This document shows positions 24,983 through 46,212 of a stretch of DNA of 64,000 nucleotides, piece after piece. Origin of the DNA: Nemopilema nomurai. Lineage: Eukaryota; Cnidaria; Scyphozoa; Rhizostomeae; Rhizostomatidae. Each line of letters begins with the position of its first letter. Position 1 is the first letter of the stretch. A program made the position numbers and the translations under genes. The stretch covers positions 62,001-126,000 of the forward strand of contig ML133473.1 in NCBI GenBank assembly GCA_003864495.1, in the 5' to 3' direction. The notes below the pieces were generated by a model. That model was given only the letters and a program-made list of their open reading frames with translations. It was not told the origin of the DNA and made no database searches.

Positions 24983-26689
24983 TGCAAGAAAAAGTGATCT
25001 TCTAAAACAAATATCTATCTTGGTTCTAGAAGAGTATCTTGAAAATTAATTCGAATTTTTTAAATGTCAAAGTAAAAAAAGTGAGAAGGAGAAATGAATT
25101 GTAAATCTAGGAAAGATGAATTTTCATGAAACATTATTATGAACAATTCTTAACAGAGTCATGGTAGAATCATAATGATGAAATCAACAAACTGTTTGCT
25201 TGAATGATGCAAATTTTTCCAAAGTTTGAAATAACTTCAGAATTACGGACTTCAACATAGCAGTTTGACGTCACTTCGAATTGTAGCCTCAAAGTTGAGG
25301 ATTACTGACTAAAGAGGAAATCATAGCGTTATCGGGCATGCGGACGGAAACCCGTCTAGACCAAAGCCAGAAAGCGTCATCCGCAAAGAATCTGACGTCA
25401 GAGACCCAGTCGTAAGTATTACGCATGTCATACTTACACATGCGTGGCTACGTCAACTTGTCAATCTGACGAAAAGCCTAAAATCTATGTAAGAATGAAA
25501 AATGATTTATATTCTATACACAAATGAAATAATATTGACATTTGAAGTAGGAGCAAAAACGTAAACCAGAAGGCAAAATTTGAACCATTTGAATAATTTT
25601 ATTATCAGGGAAGAAAAGTCTCCTTAAAATTTGGCGAAATGGTTCGAAAACTCGTGCCAAATATTCTTGGAAACAACCGATTTTGAAAATCCTTTAATGC
25701 TGCCCCGCCACCCATAAGATAACAGCAATGCCATATGATTCGGGTAGTTGCACTGAAAAACTCTTACTAAAGTGTTTTTTACTCAAAACCTGCCGCCTAC
25801 CGAATTCTAAATCTCTCGTCCTAAATCGAATTAGTTACTGCATTCAAAAGAACTTTAGCGGCAATAACGGTAGCTAAGTAAGGATGATGGTCTAGATGGT
25901 GGGCCTAAACAAAACCTAAACCATAGCGCATGTATAAAACATATAAAGTAGAAAATCACCTTACTAAATAAAGATGGGTGTACTTAAGGGTAGAAAGGAA
26001 GCAGTAAATAAGACAAGACAAACTATAGCGTCTGATAAACATCGGGGTTGAAGAGGGTGTGAGTTTGCACAGATTTTTATAATAAATTGAAATCAAAGGT
26101 CAAATTGAAATCTGTCCAGAATTAGAAGCCTGAAGACCCCATCGTTAGAGGAAAAGAAGATAAAATTTACTGAAAATTTCGTGACATCCTTTTGATCAAA
26201 ATCTGTAGAAATTTCATTAAATCATCAAATCAACTATTTTCTGAAAGTCTTACCTTATGCAAGTTTACATTGAATTTCAATATATCTATAAAATTATACT
26301 TAGAAGGATTTTAAATCTAATTACAAATATATCAGAAACTGGTAGTGATTAACTTCTACTTTGAAAAAACAATCACAAGTTGTCTTTTACGCGATAAACA
26401 AGTTAAAATCTCAAGCACGTATACATTTCTAGCACACAAACTAAACTTTCAAGACATTAGAAAACTCAATTGAGCACTGAAGCGTTCCTTTATATTCACT
26501 AAAGCACGTTACGGAAAAGAATAGAACAAAACCGATTCGTGGCTTTCAAATATATACAAAATCCTTTGACAGGAAATGAAACAAAAATTATCTGCGCATA
26601 ATGTTATTTCACTTTCACTAAATGCCAATCAAGTGATAAGCCTGAAATTAGTTTCAATTTAGGAAATGCTAACGAGGTTTCGACCACAT

Positions 26690-35473
<8,784 letters not shown>

Positions 35474-35555
35474 CTTTGTTGTGCTGCCTCGCTTTGAGGT
35501 TCAAAAGTGTAGTTGTGCTTCCCTGTCTCACGCCAAATCTTCAAGAAAGTGACTG
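35474..35555. promoter_or_regulatory. Compact divergent promoter, DPH1 / METTL23
   Basis: Only 82 bp separate the DPH1 (minus) and METTL23 (plus) start codons. Both 5' UTRs and the core promoters must overlap or lie within or beyond this gap. No TATA box is evident; the gap is less AT-rich than its surroundings. A bidirectional promoter is inferred from spacing alone. Confidence 0.6.
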
Positions 35556-37688
35556 ATGGAGTCAGTGAAAACATTCATCTTCCAAGATGATAATACGGGA
35601 GAAGAGTTAAGAATACAAATACACGAGGTAGCGCCAGAGTGGAACTGTTGTTTTTACTTGCCAAAAACATCGTCGTCTACGGAATTCTTCTGAAAGAAAT
35701 TCCACCTAAAGCAAAAAATATGAAAATGAATATCTATATTTGCACAGGGAATGGAACTTGTTGCTAAATTGAACAAATTCCACATATTCTCCTTTATGCA
35801 GATTTGCTTATGTTTCATTTGGGTCCCAGCTTAAGCCAAACTTTTAGCAGATAAAAAGTGCAAAGTTTTGAAGCTTTAAAACAGACAGTGTGATGAAGGG
35901 TAAAAACCACATGTATTGAGAACAGCATCAAGTTATGCATGGATTTATTAATATAATTGAAGAAAGACTTCCTTTACAACCAAGGTTACTTATAGAAAAA
36001 TATATACCATTCCATCATCATCCTGCTCTTTCTGTTTCCGTTTCCAGCCTTCCCTTCTAGGTCATTTTCATTCTACCTTCTTTGATAAAATTCGGAATTT
36101 AATAATGCTTTCAATACATGGTTATGTTACCTTATAACAAGTGCCCATACCATCTTACACTAGTTTTCCCAATAAACTTGATAATATTCTCCCAGAATAT
36201 AGCAACTAATCCTTTCGTCCAATTTTAGCTGGTTGATCCAGAATATGGCATGTTCACTTGGCCATGTGCCCCTGTGCTTGGACAATTTATTCTGAATTAC
36301 AGAGAGAAATTTTATGGCAAGAAGGTTCTTGAGGTAAATAAGCATATTTACCATGCAGTGAGAAGTTTATGGTATGATCAGTAAAGACAGTACAAACACA
36401 GTATTAACATGATTGACATTTGAATGGTAGAAAACCCTAGTTTTCATGTATTTACAATTTCTGTTTTTTTAATCACGTGCTTTTGCTTAAGAATGAGAAA
36501 ATTGGTGTTTGTTTGAATAAAATAAAGCTAAAAATTATTTTTTCGTGGTTGCTGTTACAATAGTAGCTTATTGTTGTAGCTTGGAGCTGGTACTGCTTTA
36601 CCAGGCATAATGGCTGCCAAATGTGGTGCAGTTGTAATTCTGAGTGATTCAAGCAGATTTCCGAAATGTCGACAGAATGCACAGAAGAGTTGTGTCTTAA
36701 ATAATGTGATAGATAATGTTCAACAAATTCCACTTACATGGGGAGAATTTACTCCTGAGTTAATGGACCTGACAGATATAGACATTATTCTTGGGTCAGA
36801 TTGCTTTTATAATCCTACAGGTAAGAATTGCATTTCATGATGAAATAAAAGAGAATGAATTCTTTTTAGACATCATAGTCTATATGGAAAGCCTCAGACT
36901 GTGTATCAATGTAGCAAGGAATTAGATGCAAACTTTCTTTATTGCAACTGTTCTTCACTTGCATATTTTGCTACAAAACATTGCAAAATTCTTGAAACTA
37001 GTTTCCAGCACCTCTTTCATGCAAAAATAAGTTTGTTTATGGAAGTAATGGAAATAGCATATTCCTTTCTTTTATGTTAATTGATATTATTATCATTTTA
37101 GATTTTGAAGATATCATTGTCACAGTAGCATTTTTAATTGAAAAGAACCCAAAGTGTGTCTTTTGGTGTACATATCAAGTTAGAAGGTAAGACTATGCAA
37201 ACCTTTTTGCACTGCATGGGCAATATATATTGAATTTTTAAGAGCTCAAGTTTATTTGCAACCATACTATTTACTTTCAATGTTTTACTGTTATGAAAGT
37301 GTCAAAAGGATTTTGAATGAAGCTATGCAATGGTATGGGCCACTAACATATTTTTTAAATTATTGTTTTTATTAGACAGGTAAGTTAATACAAATAATAA
37401 AGCATGAAACTGTTTTTTCTTGTAATCAACAATATTTTTACATTTTGATTTTTAATATGTTTTTAAAAAAAAGTTATATTTGGTTATATATATATTACTG
37501 AAAAATTCATAATTTGACAATTTGCTTTTTAAAGTTCCAATTGGTCTATTGAAAGTTTACTGTGGAAATGGAAACTTAAATGCAAGCACATCCATTTGAG
37601 TTGCTTTGGTGGTGATAAAGATAATCTTGGAGGCCATGATCTATCTCAAAAACATGCAATTCAAATGCTAGAAATACAGAAAGCTTGA
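35556..37688 (+). CDS. METTL23: Methyltransferase-like protein 23
   Basis: SAM-dependent class I methyltransferase of the METTL21/23 family; mammalian METTL23 is reported to methylate histone H3 arginine 17. Five exons: 35556-35627, 36229-36333, 36580-36820, 37102-37186, 37535-37688; phases agree and give 218 aa against 190 in human. Diagnostic segments: DPEYGMFTWPCAPVLGQFIL near the start; SAM-binding motif I VLELGAGTALPGIMAAKCGA (about residues 57-76); VILSDSS, the acidic residue after motif I; LTWGEF; DIILGSDCFYNPTDFEDIIV, the post-motif region; FWCTYQVRSSNWSIESLLWK. The C-terminus (HAIQMLEIQKA) is a little longer than in human. It is divergent with DPH1 and convergent with the VKOR gene. 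Start chosen at the ATG opening MESVKTFIFQD, which fits the family N-terminus. Confidence 0.93.
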
Positions 37689-38435
37689 CTTACAAAAGGA
37701 ACTTGCAACATATTATGTGTATAATAATTAATTATGTATGAACGAAAATTAAATGCTAAGAGAGCAGTAGTGGAAAAGTAACTTAATCCTGGTTAAATTG
37801 CATATAATCTAAACTTTGATTGGATTTAATTCAGAAAATTATTTCAATCATCTAACTAATTGTCCCTTGCCTAAAATACAATTAATAATGTTCAAGGGTT
37901 TATAGAAAATGCAGGAAAATAATCGCCAATAGCAAGGCTCAAACTCACAACCCCTGACTTTGTACTCCAAGTGCTCTACCACTGAGTTGTCAAGTCATGC
38001 TTTCAAGTCATCATTCAATGATTTTGTTTAAATGATTGTTAATGTGGATTATTAGACTCATTATTATATATTACTATAGATTATTAGAATTCTTTTATGC
38101 ATTTTGCCCAGCAATGCAGTGTTGTGAATTTTATCTTTCAAGATTTTAGGACAAGTTGGAAAATTTAATGCTCAGTTGGAGACTCTTAAGTAAAGAGTTT
38201 GCTTAAATCATGATATGGCTGATCTTTTTGTTCTGTATTTATGCAAAATAGGAGCCATTTTCTATTACCTGCATTTTAAAAATCCATCATATGTTGCTGC
38301 TCTGGCAGTATCTATTTCTTCCAGAAGATTTATCAAGGAATCATCAAAGCAATATAACAATTTGCAATGTTAACACTATTTTCTTATAAAATGTAAATAT
38401 GTCTATACATATTATGTAAATAAATTTTTTCAATT
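37689..38435. other. Intergenic space between convergent METTL23 and VKOR genes
   Basis: Holds the 3' UTRs of both genes and the tRNA-derived SINE-like block at 37928-37998. An ATTAAA hexamer near 37748 is a possible METTL23 polyadenylation signal. Nothing else is recognised. Confidence 0.5.
37928..37998 (-). mobile_element. tRNA-derived SINE-like fragment
   Basis: On the minus strand the block reads like a degenerate tRNA: an A-box region CAACTCAGTGGTAGAGCAC, an anticodon-arm-like CTTGGAGTACAAAG, and a B-box-like GGTTGTGAGTTTGAGCC about 35 nt further on. Pairing is imperfect and the acceptor stem is not clean, so a functional tRNA gene is unlikely. A decayed tRNA-related SINE head fits better. 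Full element limits were not defined. Confidence 0.55.
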
Positions 38436-39849
38436 TCAGTCTTGTTTCTTTTTCCCCTGCTCTTTATAGTTCTTGTAGTTTAAAAATAGCAAAAGGAAGT
38501 TTAAAATGTAAGTCAAAAAGCACACAACACAAAAGTCATTAAGAATGAAGAACAGAATATACGCCAAGTAGAAGCAACCAGCACAGGCAAAGAGAGAAGT
38601 GGCTAGCAGGAGAGTTGCTGCTGTTTGGTTTGACCTTGCAAAACCTGGCAAATAAAAATGAAAACAATCAGTTGGATTGTGAGTGATTTTTAGGTACTTT
38701 TCTACCAACAAAACATTTCTGGAATCTTGTTCTACTATACTTGTGTAAGCTTGCACTTTGACATTAAAAAAGTAGCATAGAAAGTTAAAAACTGTCTCTC
38801 GAATTTATCAATTCTAAATGATTTAGACATTTTAACATTTTGCTAGAAATTTTAACAAGACGTAAGGTGGTGCAGATGGGAACTTGAAGAGTTTTTACAA
38901 ACTAAACATGGAATGACCTTGCAGAGAAAGAATTTTTCAGTTGTAAAAAAATGGGTGAGTAACACACTTAGAAATAAAATAGTAATTAACAGGACAGGTC
39001 GCCAAAACAGCTTGTTACTGGCATATTCTGTATTTTGATTTGATGTTGATAGTATCTTACCAAGTATTATTGTGAGAAGATAGAAGGCAATCCCATATAA
39101 ACTGTTTGGGACATTAAATGCAGAGTGTTCCCCAAGAAGTGGGCCGATTATTCCAAAGCCTGTTCCGTACCTAAAATTCAGATGTATTTTTCAATTAATC
39201 AAGATAATTAATTCAATAAGAATGTTAAGTTGAAAGTGATATGGCCATATACAATAAAGGAAAGGACAGAGAAATATCAAAACATACAAAACTATGCAGA
39301 AGGCAGGCCATCCCTATCATGAAACAAAGTAGGGGATTATTTCCCTTCCCCAAGTCCCCTTAAATAGAGATTAGAGGTCCAACCAGCAGAGTTATGTTTG
39401 AAAAAAATCACCGTAGAAATTCACAATAGTCTGTTGACTGCTGTCTCATAAAAATCATTCATTACTGCTTATGTCATAAATTACTGCTTCTCGTGGCTAG
39501 CGCTGTATCGGTACAGTTATTGTACAGCTGGTTTACTGGTTAGTGACGACTGGATCATCTAATTTGGCTTCACAGATACACAACGTAAAACAATTCATTT
39601 TATAGGCCTTCCTTCCCTGGAAGATACGTCAACCCCTAGTTGTTTTTAATAAAGGAAGGGGAAGAAAGAAAGTAACAGTACATACTTTGAACTAAACACC
39701 TTTGAGCAGCTCATTTTCTCACTTATGTCACACATCGCTTTGAAATTTTTGTCCTCAAATATTTCAATTTCAACGTGCAATGCATAGAAGGAGAGCACCA
39801 ACCCAAGAATGCAAGCTGTAAAGCGGAACAGTGCGTTCAACATAGCCAT
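38436..39849 (-). CDS. VKORC1L1: Vitamin K epoxide reductase (VKORC1/VKORC1L1-like)
   Basis: ER-membrane quinone reductase that recycles vitamin K epoxide for gamma-carboxylation and antioxidant functions. Three exons: 39686-39849, 39061-39170, 38436-38644; phases agree; 160 aa (human VKORC1 163, VKORC1L1 176). About four membrane segments. The luminal relay cysteines are Cys40 and Cys48 ([18 protein letters not shown]), eight apart as in human Cys43/Cys51. The active-site CxxC is Cys130-Val-Val-Cys133, within [16 protein letters not shown]. The motif after it is TYI (VKORC1 has TYA, VKORC1L1 has TYV). Conserved [13 protein letters not shown] and [14 protein letters not shown]. The tail KKKQD resembles the end of VKORC1L1. 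Orthology to one vertebrate paralogue is uncertain because invertebrates often have a single ancestral gene; the symbol reflects the closer resemblance. Confidence 0.92.
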
Positions 39850-40932
39850 GTTTAGAGCAGTACTTTACTTGCTAGCAGTGATCGTCATGTTTTCTCTCGG
39901 CTTCATAAGGAGGTTGTCCGGGCCGTCGCTAAGAGATTTTCATTGGGGGAGGGGGGGCTGGTTGTGTTGTTACAGATCCAGTGATTTGCCGAAAAAATGG
40001 GTGTGGCAATTGATATGGGCGTGTTTCTTAAACTGTTCTAATTATCATTAATAAAACTCAAAAACACTTATTCTCAGGAGAATAAAGATTGCAGATAATT
40101 TCAAAGAGACGAAAAATATCGATGAAAAAACTGTTAAGGTGTTATTTGTTTGTTAATTGTTACTGACTAACTTTCTGAAATTACAAAGCTGAATTAGGAG
40201 ACCGAAAAAATGAGACAAGCAAAGATTTCATAGGCTACAGTTTCGCGAAGCAGAGAATTTAGATCTGAATGATGGTGGTGTGAATTTGAAATCCAATCTC
40301 AACCAAAAAACAGGAATGGTTTTACATGCATACTTCGGTATAAGCAATGCTATCAAATCTTTTACTCAGTCAATGCTCAGATGGATTCTCACAATAAATA
40401 GTAATGTGACTTTTTTCTGAATGTTGTTCCTTAAACACTTACGACTAGCAATGTTTATTAGCAGTCATGAAAAATAACAGCCAATAGACAATCAAACCAG
40501 TAAGCTGTTTTATGAAACATATTTCTAACAAGTGGCAAAAAACACTGCTATATTGGAGGAGAAATGCTTTAATATTAAAAAAGCTTCAGTTGATTTTTCA
40601 AAGAATATGAACATCAATGTATTAATTTTCATACGACGAGCCACTGAACTCCATTGGACTAATTCAATTAAGGGAGAAAGCATAATTATTTTGTGTGTAT
40701 AACGATGCAGTTTGTGATATGCTTTTCAGACATTGAATAATAAAACTATTCAAAAAACAAGCATGAAAAAATTCGTCAATTATTTGCGTCTCTAAGCAAT
40801 AGTATCGTAGTCATGTGACCTTAATTTTCGCGCCAATTTTTTAGTAATCTTTCGTCAGTTGGCCTCCGAAGCTTCTCCTTCTGCAGCCATCTCGAACAAT
40901 TCTAATTTTTTGCCAATTGCAGATAAAAAGGA
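39850..40932. other. Intergenic region between divergent VKOR and coiled-coil genes
   Basis: About 1.1 kb holding the upstream regions of both genes. A G-run (GGGGGAGGGGGGG) occurs near 39944-39957. No coding sequence, RNA gene or clear core promoter motif was recognised. Confidence 0.5.
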
Positions 40933-43900
40933 ATGAGCTTTGAGGATTCGCTTTCTGAATCGATTCTTCCTCAAAATAATGACGAGAAAAATGAGCCTGA
41001 AGATGTGTCCTTGCTTCTTGACGAAGTTCAATCACTGCAAAATGAAATCAAGGATAGCATCAAAAGCCAAGGTACTATTTTTCAAGCAGTCAAATTTGAG
41101 TCATTCTACTATTGCGAAATTTTAAATGTGTTTATATCGCAAACTGAGCTCCGGATGTTGTGAAATAAAGAGCTTGGGTAGGCTGCGTTTGTCTTGGCAA
41201 ATTATAACCTTGAATATTCAGGGAAGTAGACAAAACTAACAAGCGTTCAAGATTCTTGTATAATTTGCAGATGAAGAATTGTCCAAAACGAAGCTCGAAA
41301 AAATAAAAGGCATTATAATGAAAGTGAACAAGGCGTTGTCGCTGGAGAAAGAGTATTTGTCTGACATCAAATTTACGCTGTCTCAGTCGATGTCCCAGGT
41401 TGGAAGTAATATCACAGACAAAGAAATGCGGGAAAGGGCAAGGAAACTTGTGCTGAACCAAAAAAGGCTCTTGAATGCATTCAAACTGCAGAAAGAAATT
41501 GCAACCAGTCTCAAGAAAATACCATTGCCTGAGCATCCTACCATGGCGCGGTGAGCTTCTGTTTATAAAGTTCCAAGTATGATTGAAAGAAATTATACTT
41601 ATCTCCGTCCCCTAAAAATAGGGGGTTGGCAATTTTCCCAAGCGAAATAAATGTAGAGGGTGTTAATAACTGGAAATGGGTGGATTTTGTCATGCAATGC
41701 TTAAATAGGGAGGGGGGTTGTCAATAGTTTGGGGGTAACATTGTTTTTTTACGTTCTGTTGAAAAGATACAACATGGGCGAAGAATGTAAACAGCCAATC
41801 AGCGTTTTGCTCTCAAATGATATAAAAGCCAATCAGTATATGAAAATTGCGTTATGTTTTTTATCTTATTTTAGGATTTGATCTCTTTCTGAAAAAACTT
41901 CGTTTGTTACTGAAAAGTATACAGTAATTCTATTTTACATTATTTATCTTCATTTACTCTCTTTTGGAGGGTTGCCTAATAAATGGGGGTGGATAGAAAA
42001 GAGTATTTTTTCCTTTTTAGAGGGGATTTAATAAATGGAAATGGGTGGTAACTTTTATAAAATTTTAGAGTTAGGGGGGTACTATTGAGTGGCGGAGAAT
42101 AATTAAGCATATCATACAAGCCCGGGAGCTCCAAAGATTTTGCTATTTCTGAAGTCTCAAAATCGCTCAAAATCCTTTAATTTATCTCATAGAGATTTTT
42201 TCAGCATAAACAACACAAGCAATATTAGTCTCTGAATATCCAACGTACTAGCCGACAATGAGGGTCAACAAGTTGGCTCATATGCCCCTTCATTTGAGGT
42301 TTGTAACAAGAATTAGCAAGCCACAGCCTTAGCTCATTAAATAACATTTACTTCATCTACTGTCTATCTGAAGATTTTTAACAAAACAAAAATATAGACA
42401 GGAGTATGCATTTAAGAAAGAAGCCATGAGTATAACAATGAAAGTGTCAGATCTATGTTCCACTGCGTTATCATTGGGGAGGGGTCTATCGCCACGCCAA
42501 TACCTTCAATCCATACCCTTAAGCTAGCGCAAAACTCATTAGAAAATAATCATTGCTCGACAAAACTAATGTGGGAAAAAGTGGCCGCTAGCCCCTGACA
42601 TTTGCTTTCTTCTTGACATTGCTCCATGGCTTTAAACCGAGCGTGATCCAGGGGTGAAAGTTTCATGAAATATGGACATAGAGTTGAATCGAAGCAAATT
42701 CACGAAATCGAAGCAAATTCAAGGAATCGAAGCAAGATTAGAAAGAACACTCAGCTGAAACTTTTAACCCTTTTTTCCTTTGAACGATGAACTCACCTTA
42801 AACCCGCAAGGATGAACAAAGTAGAAATGAAGAAATTATGAAATTTATGTTTTAAATTGCTTTATCTTTTTGAGTTAATGTATACAGTCCTCTTATATTT
42901 AATCTTCCTTTTTGTTTTATTGAATCTTCGGAACATTTTGAACCCAATTGTAATTGTAATCCTTCAGCCGGAGGGGCGTACCTAGTACCTCTGGCCCTGA
43001 AATTGAACCCAAGAAGGATAAGGATGATTGAACCCAAGAAGGATAATTTCTACAAATAGCAATCATAGTCCAAAATTGGATCCGACTCTATCATAGTCCA
43101 AAATTAAAAATGCTTCTGCATAGAAATCACATCAAAGATGATCTTAAGGTAAAGTTTTGTTTGCTTATATTTTGACTTGAATAAAATCTGAAGAAGTCAA
43201 AATAATTATTTTCACTGAACACGATATAAAGAAAATTATAAACAGAACTATAAAAGTCAATTGGCATGTTGAATACAATTATAACATGCCTATCATACAA
43301 ATAAAAAAGTGTAAAGAGGCAAGGTGTTAAATTTATTTTTTTCTAACAGAGGTGCAAATACTAAAGCACATCAACATGTGGCTTCTGAGGAGAAGAATGA
43401 GGGCGTTCCTGATGCGCAAAACAATGATGACACCCAACTGACAATATGGAAGCCTGAGGAGAAGCTTTATGAAAACGATCAATCTCAAAATGTTGAGAAA
43501 TCCAACTCGTTCGTTGTCATAAACAGAGAAAGGACTGAAGCAGGAATTATAACTCCCCAAGGTGGAACAGACGTCAACAATGTCCCCAAGTTGCTTCAAG
43601 CCCAGAATCCAAATGTTGTCTTCAATGTACAAGATAATGTAAAACTACAGCAGATTGTGAAGTCAGGAACAGACACCAAACTAAGCACGCAGTCTGGTAA
43701 TCAAAACACCAGCTCAAAATTGCTCATAAAGTATAGAGTAGAAATGCCAGTTGTGCTTAAAGACCAAGCAACGGGCCCCAAAAAGCAATATCAGTTGAAA
43801 AATCTACAGCCATTATTGGGTTATTTGAAGGTAATCTTACTTACTGGTCATGTTTTTGGGTCTTCGTCAAGATTCTGTATCGATGTAGGAGACCTTAATG

Positions 43901-45309
43901 CTAGGGTTGTGCATATTATGGCTTTGATGTAGTCATCTACTTAGTTGCAGGGCACCCCAACGAGCTACCATTCTAGCATAGCTCAGATTAAGGTACTTCA
44001 CTGAAGTAGCATCAACAGATTATTCAACAGACCATTGATATTCGTCTGGGTTCAGTAATGCATTGTGGTTCGGTTGGTGATTATAGGAATTCAATGAATG
44101 CAACTTTCATCTAAATCTACACTGTCTCCTTCTGTAAAGACTTTTTATTCGAAGAAATGGGCAACGATTCTGGTCGGTAGAATTTCAGTAATTCTTGTAC
44201 CTTACGCTTGCGCTCCTTGTCATCCTTAGCATGTTTGATAATATTATACTTTTTTAATTACTACTTATATTACGTCCAAATTTTATGTCACAGTCAAGCA
44301 CAAGCACCCACGAAGCCACCGGAAAACAAGGAGTGAAGAGAAAACGCACAAGTACAATCATTTACTGTCTCATCTTCCCCTATTCGCGGATTTTAGCTGG
44401 TGTTTTTTTAAATTGCCTACACCAGACGTCTATTGCGTTTCCAGCCCTAAAGCAAGTCTCCCAAAGGAGTCGTAATTACTAAAGTGGAGCATTTTGATCT
44501 TATAGTGATGAAGACGATTCCGAAGCAACAGATGTCACAGTCTATGGACACAATCTGTACGGAGTAAGTGCAACAAAAAGAAGCAAACCATGTGTTTGAT
44601 TTTATTGGGTCTCTACTGTCTAAATATCTACCAACGTAATAGCCATGCGTAGATGCTAGAGCCATTTTATACCACGAGGTCGTAAGCACAACTACATGGT
44701 AATAAGCAAGATTCAAATCCACAGTTAAACAAGATCTAGCCTTCTCTAGGTACAATCACCCCCAGAGGTAGCACCAGCAAAGCAGCCAGAAACTTTTAAG
44801 ACTATTTCAAGCACAAGACCTAGCCTTGGCGTTAATGGCTTACCAACGTGATGCTGAAGAGAGACGAAAGGTGGCAGATTCAACTGCCCAATTTCATCAC
44901 AATGTTTCTGATTTCGTTTTCAGCTAATCAAAATCTGGACGAACTTCTCTCTTTCTAGACCCAATATTGGTTACATGTCAAATCTACATAGCTACATAGC
45001 ATAAATCTATCATTTTCTTTTTATCATAGTACACAAACAGTCTCACAGCTAAAAGAATCTCAAGGAAGAACTGAAAATGATATAGGCCAAGGCCTGCCAT
45101 GTTTAAATCTTGAGTTTAAAAAGCAAGAAGACAACACAGCTTTGGATCTCCTGTCTCTCAAATTCATTGTGACAATGAAGGATGAAGAGTTTGTTCCATC
45201 GGATCAGTTTTTGCCAAAAGATTTCTGGAAAGCTAGATGGAAATGTGAGAATTCTTCATATGGAAATGAGTTTTTGCAAATGCTGGATGCGATGGAGCTT
45301 GATTCCTAG
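40933..45309 (+). CDS. Unrecognised coiled-coil protein
   Basis: I do not recognise this protein. Seven exons fit together in phase: 40933-41071, 41271-41550, 43350-43830, 44299-44351, 44506-44563, 44750-44847, 45030-45309, giving 462 aa. Residues 1-140 are acidic, then a heptad-like coiled coil (LLLDEVQSLQNEIKDSIKSQ; KLVLNQKRLLNAFKLQKEI). The middle is polar and low complexity. A compact segment follows near residues 275-300 (LLIKYRVEMPVVLKDQATG, LKNLQPLLGYLK), then a short basic patch like a nuclear-localisation signal (HKHPRSHRKTRSEEK) and an acidic run (NDEDDSEATD). The C-terminus looks conserved and aromatic (FLPKDFWKARWKCENSSYGN, LQMLDAMELDS). The acceptor at 44299 is the least certain: the nearer AG at 44293 leads to a stop. 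A nuclear or chromosome-associated role is only a guess. Likely AATAAA at 45572. Confidence 0.7.
41605..42095. mobile_element. Possible decayed non-autonomous element in intron
   Basis: In intron 2 of the coiled-coil gene. Several short blocks recur in diverged form: ATAGGGGGTTGGCAA, AAATAGGGAGGGGGGTTG, AATAAATGGGGGTGGATA, AATAAATGGAAATGGGTGG and GGAAATGGGTGGATTTTG. The G-rich direct repeats in AT-rich DNA look like a degraded repeat element. No clear terminal inverted repeats or target duplications were found. Confidence 0.25.
42686..42742. repeat. Short tandem repeat ATCGAAGCAAATTCA
   Basis: Three imperfect copies of a roughly 19 to 20-bp unit (AATCGAAGCAAATTCACGA type) in intron 2 of the coiled-coil gene. 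Nearby pairs of GAACCCAAGAAGGATAA (near 43005-43045) and ATCATAGTCCAAAATT (near 43060-43105) show more local duplication in this intron. Confidence 0.6.
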
Positions 45310-46212
45310 AAACATACTTTTCTGCAAACTGATAGATGTGACATTGGTAACAAAGTTGCAGCAGCAGCCAAAACGTGACTTCTATTACTGCAGTGTTGCT
45401 AATAGTAGCATAGTTCAGGGGTATTTCAAGGAACAAATTAAGATGCAAGATTAACAGCCAAAGGATGAGCCTAACAGAAAATTTTGTCATGCCCTATGAC
45501 TATTGAGATGAAACAGAAACATATTAACTGATGAAATTCATGCTGATCAATGATGAAGCACCATATAGAGTAATAAACTCCAGTTTGTACAAGGATTATT
45601 GCCACAAGGGAAGTGGCCCTGTTATGTAGTCCTCCCTATTTGTCTTTTCAAGTAATCAGATTCATATTTATACTTTAGAAACATTTCAGGGTCCACCTCT
45701 TTGATTCACTACCAACTCTCTTGATTACCATGTTGCTCTTTAATCTAAATATTCTTATAAAAATATGTAATAATTATCAAAATGGCTTTGAAATCATCAC
45801 AATCTCTCATGCTATGCATTGTTTAGTCCCCTCCAAAACTTCATTTCTTCCCTGACAATATGCCAAGCTTATGTGTAGGGATGAAATGAACAAAATTTGG
45901 TCTAAAGCAAATTAAAATGAACTAGAAATAAACAAAATGCAGGCATGTACTGAGACAATGTAGAAACAGCAGATTCTTCAACAAATTTCATAAGCAAGCC
46001 TTTTTTAGCATATAAACAACAAATGACTATGGAAGGTTCATCTTTCAAATGTGTTATTCTCATTCTGTTCATCTAAGGAACACTATGCTATGTGGTGAAG
46101 CAGCAAGCATCATTTGTGTTGTGCTATGAAGAAGCAGAAGCATGTTTGAATCAGCTCATTCTTTCAGTTATTCGTCTGAAAATGGCTCAAAGCCAAAATC
46201 ATTCATACAAAA
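45310..46212. other. 3' intergenic space, coiled-coil gene to MIF
   Basis: Convergent gap between the stop of the coiled-coil gene and the stop of MIF. It contains a plus-strand AATAAA at 45572-45577, about 260 bp after the coiled-coil stop, the best polyadenylation candidate. No gene recognised. Confidence 0.5.

Larger units (their letters stand above)
22083..26689. other. Intergenic region between CH-domain gene and DPH1
   Basis: No gene recognised. It contains the 13-bp tandem repeat at 22786-22869, short repeats of CAATCACGCCAATCAT near 23200-23240, the G18 run at 24965-24982, and a hairpin ACGCATGT/ACATGCGT near 25413-25442. A minus-strand exon-like segment at 22669-22732 (ATG, 64 bp, GTAGAT donor) and another at about 24432-24474 (TTTTGCAG acceptor, GTACGT donor) could be upstream exons of the CH gene, but neither shows homology. 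Confidence 0.45.

Noticed and set aside
44285..44482. Alternative frame SSTSTHEATGKQGVKRKRT for the fourth exon of the coiled-coil gene
   Set aside because: It leads through the next exons to a stop codon; using the AG at 44298 keeps the frame open to the C-terminus.
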